Part shown: positions 42,121 to 46,019 of the stretch, piece by piece | Layout: every line of letters starts with the position of its first letter | How positions within the stretch are numbered: the stretch's first letter is position 1 | Assembly: GCA_022820545.1 (NCBI GenBank) | Contig: JAJEFG010000091.1 | Coordinates: 1-46,019, forward strand | Reading direction: 5' to 3' | From: Acidobacteriota bacterium | GTDB lineage: Bacteria > Acidobacteriota > Vicinamibacteria > Marinacidobacterales > Marinacidobacteraceae | DNA: 46,019 bases | The notes under the pieces: model-generated | The model's input: the letters and a program-made list of their open reading frames with translations, nothing else | What the model was told of the DNA's origin: nothing | The model's database searches: none | Program-made: the position numbers and the translations under genes

Positions 42121-44466
42121 CTACCGGGTCGCGGCGGCGCCGTGTTCGTTCAGCACGTTCCAGACGCGCGCTGGCGTCATGGGAATCTCCATGTGACGCA
42201 CCCCGAGGTGCCAGAGGGCATCCACGACCGCATTCACGACCGCCGGAGGCGCGCCCACGGTCGCCGATTCGCCGACCCCCTTCGCGCCGATCGGGTGGTG
42301 CGGTGACGGCGTCACCGTTTCACCGAGCTCCCAGTGAGGGGTCTCCATGGCGGTGGGCACCAAGTACTCCATGAAGTTGCCCCCGGTGATGTTCCCGTCC
42401 GCGTCGTAGGAGATCTCCTCGAGGAGGGCCGGCGCGATCCCCATGGTCAGCCCCCCGTGGATCTGGCCGTCCACGATCATCGGGTTGATCCGGACGCCGC
42501 AGTCGTCCACCGCCACGAAGCGCCGGATCTTCACCTGGCCGGTGCCGCGGTCGATGTCCACGCAGCAGATGTAGGACCCGAAGGGGAAGGTCAGGTTGGG
42601 CGGGTCGTAGTAGGAGATCGCCTCCAGGCCCGCCTCCATCCCCTGAGGATGGTTCGTGTAGGCCGCGAACGCGATGTCCTGGATGGTCTTCGCCCGGTCC
42701 GGGGAGCCCTTCACATGGAACTTCCCCTGCTCCCACACGAGGTCGGCCTCGTCGGCCTCGAGGAGGTGCGCGGCGATCTTCCGCGCCTTCTCCCGGATCT
42801 TCCGCGACGCGATGGACGCCGCGGCGCCCGCGGTCGGGGTGGAGCGGCTCGCGTAGGTGCCGAGGCCGTAGGGCGCCGTATCGGTGTCCCCTTCCTCGAC
42901 CTGGATGTCCTCCGGCGGGATCCCGAGTTCCTCCGCGATGATCTGCGCGTAGGTGGTCTCGTGCCCCTGCCCCTGCGACTTGGTGCCGAAGCGGGCGATC
43001 GCCTTCCCGGTGGGGTGGATGCGGATCTCGGCCGAATCGAACATCTTGATGCCCAGGATGTCGAACGTCTTCGACGGCCCGGCGCCCACGATCTCGGTGA
43101 AGGAGGAGATGCCGATTCCCATCAGCTGGCCGCGGGCGCGTCTTTCGGCCTGCTCGGCCCGGAGATCCTGGTAGCCGATCATGTCCATGGCCTTCTCGAG
43201 CGCCGCGCCGTAGTTCCCGCTGTCGTACTCCCAGCCGAGCGCCGACTGATACGGGAACTGTTCGGGCTTGATGAAGTTCCGGAGTCTGAAGTCGGCCGGG
43301 TCCTCCCCGTTCTCCCGGGCCAGCAGGTCCACCATGCGCTCGATGGCGTGCACCGCCTCGGTGACGCGGAACGAGCACCGGTAGGCGATCCCGCCCGGCG
43401 GCTTGTTGGTGTACACGCCGTCCACCGACACGTGCGCGTTCTCCAGGTCATAGGACCCGGTCGCGATGTGATAGAGCCCGGCCGGGAACTTCGACGGGTT
43501 CGCCGCCGCGTCCGAATAGCCGTGATCGGCGATGGTGTCGAGCTTGAGCGCCGTCACCTTGCCGTTCCTTGACCCGAGCGTCGCGGTGATGTGGTAGTCG
43601 CGGGCAAAGGAATCCGCCTGGAGGTTCTCCGAGCGGTCCTCGACCCACTTGACCGGTTTTCCGGTGACCACCGAAGCGGCCGTCGCGAGCACGTAGCCCG
43701 GATAGACGGGCACCTTGCCCCCGAACCCCCCGCCGATGTCGGGCGAGATGACCCGGATCTTGTGCTCGGCGAGCCCGAGGTGCGCGGTCACGAGCGCCAC
43801 CACCGTGCGGATCGCGTGCGGGGCCTGGGTGGTCAGGTAGAGGGTGAGGTGGCCCTCCACCGGGTTCCAGCTCGCCACGCAGCCGCAGGTCTCGATCGAA
43901 GCCACGTGGATGCGCGGGAGGTGCATCTTCTGCTCGACGACGGTGTCGCAGCCGGCAAGCGCCGCCTCGGTCCCGTCGGCATCCCCGTGCTCCCAGTGGA
44001 AGATGTGGTTGCTCTCCTTGTCGTCGCGGACCTTGGTGGCGCCCGGCTTGAGCGCCTCGTGCGGATCCACCACCACGGGCAGCGGGTCGTAGTCCACCTC
44101 GAGGGCGGCGGCCCCGTCGGCGGCCGCGTAGCGCGAGGTCGCCACGATCGCCGCCACTTCCTGCGCCTGGTACTTGACGGTGTCCACCGGCAGCACCATC
44201 TGCTGATCGCTCATCAGGGTGGGCATCCAGGCGAGCTTGAAGCCCTCGAGCGTCTTCCCGGTGATCACCGCGGCCACCCCGTCCACCGCCATCGCGGTGT
44301 CCTCGTGGATCCTGGTGATCTTCGCGTGGGCGTAGGGGCTCCGGGCGATGTCGAGGTAGAGCATTCCCGGGAGCTTGATGTCGTCGATGTAACGGCCCTG
44401 TCCCCTGATGAAACGGGCGTCTTCCTTCCTCTGGACGGAGTGTCCGAGACCTCTGCACTCAGCCAT
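42121..44466 (-). CDS. coxL: Form I aerobic carbon monoxide dehydrogenase large subunit CoxL
   Basis: A 781-residue catalytic subunit that oxidises CO to CO2 at a Mo-S-Cu centre. The diagnostic active-site loop AYRCSFR is at 361-367, with Cys364 the expected copper ligand; it continues [10 protein letters not shown] as in Oligotropha. Other form I matches are [63 protein letters not shown] and [12 protein letters not shown] with the catalytic glutamate. Its start overlaps coxS by 8 bp. The N-terminus lacks about 20 residues of the Oligotropha protein but no motif is missing. Together with coxM and coxS it forms the complete enzyme. Confidence 0.96.
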   Translation of the reverse strand: MAECRGLGHSVQRKEDARFIRGQGRYIDDIKLPGMLYLDIARSPYAHAKITRIHEDTAMAVDGVAAVITGKTLEGFKLAWMPTLMSDQQMVLPVDTVKYQAQEVAAIVATSRYAAADGAAALEVDYDPLPVVVDPHEALKPGATKVRDDKESNHIFHWEHGDADGTEAALAGCDTVVEQKMHLPRIHVASIETCGCVASWNPVEGHLTLYLTTQAPHAIRTVVALVTAHLGLAEHKIRVISPDIGGGFGGKVPVYPGYVLATAASVVTGKPVKWVEDRSENLQADSFARDYHITATLGSRNGKVTALKLDTIADHGYSDAAANPSKFPAGLYHIATGSYDLENAHVSVDGVYTNKPPGGIAYRCSFRVTEAVHAIERMVDLLARENGEDPADFRLRNFIKPEQFPYQSALGWEYDSGNYGAALEKAMDMIGYQDLRAEQAERRARGQLMGIGISSFTEIVGAGPSKTFDILGIKMFDSAEIRIHPTGKAIARFGTKSQGQGHETTYAQIIAEELGIPPEDIQVEEGDTDTAPYGLGTYASRSTPTAGAAASIASRKIREKARKIAAHLLEADEADLVWEQGKFHVKGSPDRAKTIQDIAFAAYTNHPQGMEAGLEAISYYDPPNLTFPFGSYICCVDIDRGTGQVKIRRFVAVDDCGVRINPMIVDGQIHGGLTMGIAPALLEEISYDADGNITGGNFMEYLVPTAMETPHWELGETVTPSPHHPIGAKGVGESATVGAPPAVVNAVVDALWHLGVRHMEIPMTPARVWNVLNEHGAAATR

Positions 44467-44941
44467 CGCTGTTCTCCTTCATCAGTTCGCTGGCCCGCTG
44501 CACCGCCTTCACGATGTTGACGTAGCCGGTGCACCGGCACAGGTTGCCGGAGATGCCCCAGCGGATCTCCGCCTCGCTGGGATCCGGGTTCTCGTCGAGG
44601 AGCGCCTTGGAGGTCAGCATCATCCCGGGAGTGCAGAACCCGCACTGGAGTCCGTGTTTCTCCGTGAATCCCTGCTGGACCGGATGGAGGCCGCCGTTCC
44701 CGAGTCCCTCCACGGTGGTGACCTCGGCGCCGTCGGCCGCCACCGCGAACACGGTGCAGCTCTTGGCGGGCACGCCGTTCAGGAGCACCGTGCAGGCGCC
44801 GCAGGAGGTCGTGTCGCACCCGATGTGGGTGCCGGTCAGGCCGAGTTCCTCGCGGATGAAGTGGACGAGCAGCAGCCGTGCTTCCACCTCGCGGGTGTGT
44901 TCCTCGCCGTTGATGGTGACGCTGATCTGGTGGGAACTCAT
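44459..44941 (-). CDS. coxS: Form I CO dehydrogenase [2Fe-2S] subunit CoxS
   Basis: A 160-residue iron-sulfur subunit with both clusters visible: [16 protein letters not shown] (plant-type) and [10 protein letters not shown]...[12 protein letters not shown] (helical). It passes electrons from the Mo-Cu site in CoxL to FAD in CoxM. The ATG overlaps coxM by 4 bp (ATGA) and the stop overlaps coxL by 8 bp, so the three subunits are coupled in the classical coxMSL order. Confidence 0.95.
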   Translation of the reverse strand: MSSHQISVTINGEEHTREVEARLLLVHFIREELGLTGTHIGCDTTSCGACTVLLNGVPAKSCTVFAVAADGAEVTTVEGLGNGGLHPVQQGFTEKHGLQCGFCTPGMMLTSKALLDENPDPSEAEIRWGISGNLCRCTGYVNIVKAVQRASELMKENSDG

Positions 44942-45807
44942 GACGCCTCCCTCGCCCGGGCGAGCGCGCTGGACGCCGCCCGATGGGTGAGCACGCGGAC
45001 CACCGCGCGCTTGTAGTCGGCGGAGCCGCGGTGATCGTCCGTGGGATCGGCCGCTGCCGCGGCGGCTTCGGCGGCAGCGTCGAGCGCCGCGTCACCGCCG
45101 TCCGAGCCGACGAGCGCCGCCTCGGCGGCGCCGGCCTGGATCGCGGTGAGGCCCACGTTCGTGAGCGCCACTCCGGCGCCGCTGATCCGGCCGCCGTCGA
45201 GCTGCAACTGGACCGCCACCGCCGCGACCGCGTAGTCGCCGACCTTCCGCTCGAACTTCTGGTAGGCGCCTCCCGAACCGGGCGCGGGCGCCGGGATGTG
45301 GATCTCGGTGAGAATTTCTCCGGCTTCCAGACACGTCGAGAAGGGCCCCGTGAAGAAGTCGGACGCGGCGATCGTCCGCTCGCCGGAAGGACCGCAGGCG
45401 AGGAACGACGCCCGGTAGGCGAGCATCGCGGCCGGGTGGTCGTTCCCCGGATCGGCGTGCGCGACATTGCCGCCGATGGTGGCCAGGTTCCGGACCACCG
45501 GATCGGCGATGACGCGGGTGGTGTCGGCAAGCAGCGGGTAGCGGCTCTGCACGAGGTCCGACTTCTCGAGTTCGGACTCGCGGGTCATCGCCCCGATGCA
45601 CAGGGAGCCGCCGTCTTCGCGGATCCCGGAGAGCCCGGGGATCTTCCGGAGGTCCACCAACGCGGCCGGCTCCGCCAGCCGGAAGCGCATCATGGGAATG
45701 AGGCTGTGTCCCCCGGCCAGCAGCTTGGCCTCCGGGTTCGCCAGCAGCAGCCGGCTCGCCTCTTCCAGGTTTTCGGGAGCGTGATAGTCGAAAGACGGTG
45801 GAATCAC
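44938..45807 (-). CDS. coxM: Form I CO dehydrogenase FAD-binding subunit CoxM
   Basis: A 289-residue flavoprotein subunit: [14 protein letters not shown] opening, FAD loops [13 protein letters not shown] and [19 protein letters not shown], then a C-terminal CO-dehydrogenase flavoprotein domain ([18 protein letters not shown]) and an alanine-rich helix with [20 protein letters not shown]. The start is GTG at 45807, fixed by AAGGAGGGG seven bases upstream; the 26-codon extension reaching 45885 has no such site. First gene of the form I operon. Confidence 0.94.
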   Translation of the reverse strand: MIPPSFDYHAPENLEEASRLLLANPEAKLLAGGHSLIPMMRFRLAEPAALVDLRKIPGLSGIREDGGSLCIGAMTRESELEKSDLVQSRYPLLADTTRVIADPVVRNLATIGGNVAHADPGNDHPAAMLAYRASFLACGPSGERTIAASDFFTGPFSTCLEAGEILTEIHIPAPAPGSGGAYQKFERKVGDYAVAAVAVQLQLDGGRISGAGVALTNVGLTAIQAGAAEAALVGSDGGDAALDAAAEAAAAAADPTDDHRGSADYKRAVVRVLTHRAASSALARAREAS

Positions 45808-45833
45808 GGAGTCCCCTCCTTTCCGGACGAGCC

Positions 45834-45839
45834 AGCATA
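45834..45839 (-). promoter_or_regulatory. Candidate -10 box for coxMSL
   Basis: TATGCT on the minus strand, 26 bases before the coxM start codon. No -35 box is recognisable, as would be the case if an activator such as CoxC or RcoM-type regulator were needed; no regulator gene is in the window. Confidence 0.25.
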
Positions 45840-45890
45840 CCAGTGAGTGCCGGACCGGTGGGAACGCGTCCCGCATGGCGCCCACGGCCT

Positions 45891-46019
45891 GGAACGCCGG
45901 GCAGTTCTCCCGGCGGGGCCCTCCAGACCGGCACCGCGGCGCTCCGCGCCGCGCACGTCGCGCCGCTCGTCAGCCTCACAGCACCCCCGCCTCGGAGCGC
46001 CGGCCTCCGGCCGGCACCG
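45891..46019. repeat. Modular GC-rich hairpin repeat, right copy
   Basis: Three hairpins are seen: a GCCGGG/CCCGGC arm pair near 45897-45915, 45936-45942 with 45946-45952 (7-bp stem), and 45999-46005 with 46009-46015 (GCCGGCC/GGCCGGC, loop TCC). The 41 bases 45921-45961 are the exact inverse of 162-202. No gene is seen in 45808-46019. Confidence 0.75.

Overview
High-GC bacterial chromosome segment of about 46 kb carrying 39 protein genes and no rRNA, tRNA, CRISPR array, transposase or integrase that I can see. The best lineage clue is a secreted VWFA protein (28067-29062) that looks like the acidobacterial VWFA-related family. A TonB-dependent receptor with a carboxypeptidase-regulatory N-terminus and several secreted TolB/amidohydrolase-type enzymes fit the same picture. 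I read the organism as an aerobic, Gram-negative Acidobacteriota-like heterotroph; this is inference, not proof.

Left part (1-9.3 kb). An edge of hairpin repeats is followed by a minus-strand run: amidohydrolase A, acyl-CoA dehydrogenase, a MeaB-type GTPase fused to a methylmalonyl-CoA epimerase domain, and a membrane protein. A second copy of the amidohydrolase lies 750 bp away, beyond a periplasmic cyclophilin on the other strand. A small membrane protein and a sodium:solute symporter run on the plus strand.

Centre (8.4-27.9 kb). Almost 20 kb reads in one direction on the minus strand. It begins with a form II CoxL-type molybdenum hydroxylase (order S-L-M), then MoxR ATPase, CoxE-like VWA protein and XdhC. 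Overlapping stop/start codons lead on into an ABC ATPase, an FtsX-type permease and an AttH-like protein whose reading frame continues without a stop into a PuuD-like membrane domain. A tripartite tricarboxylate transporter (tctC-tctB-tctA), MmgE/PrpD protein, CocE-type hydrolase and nitrilase-family amidohydrolase follow.

Right part (28-46 kb). Plus-strand genes encode the VWFA protein, an acetamidase-like lipoprotein, a TolB propeller-metallohydrolase and a Phd/PIN toxin-antitoxin pair. Next come a serine hydrolase, an orphan CoxG-like protein, a second PIN/RHH pair, a TonB receptor, a lipoprotein and a P1-family peptidase. The window ends with a canonical form I aerobic CO dehydrogenase operon, coxM-coxS-coxL, whose CoxL carries AYRCSFR, followed by an XdhC-YHS fusion.

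The form I operon predicts aerobic CO oxidation as an energy supplement. Its usual maturation partners (MoxR/CoxD, CoxE, CoxG) are not beside it but sit with the form II cluster or alone about 7 kb away, suggesting shared maturation. Modular GC-rich hairpin repeats occur at both window edges and at 29.07-29.19 kb; the two edge copies share a 41-bp perfect inverted match.
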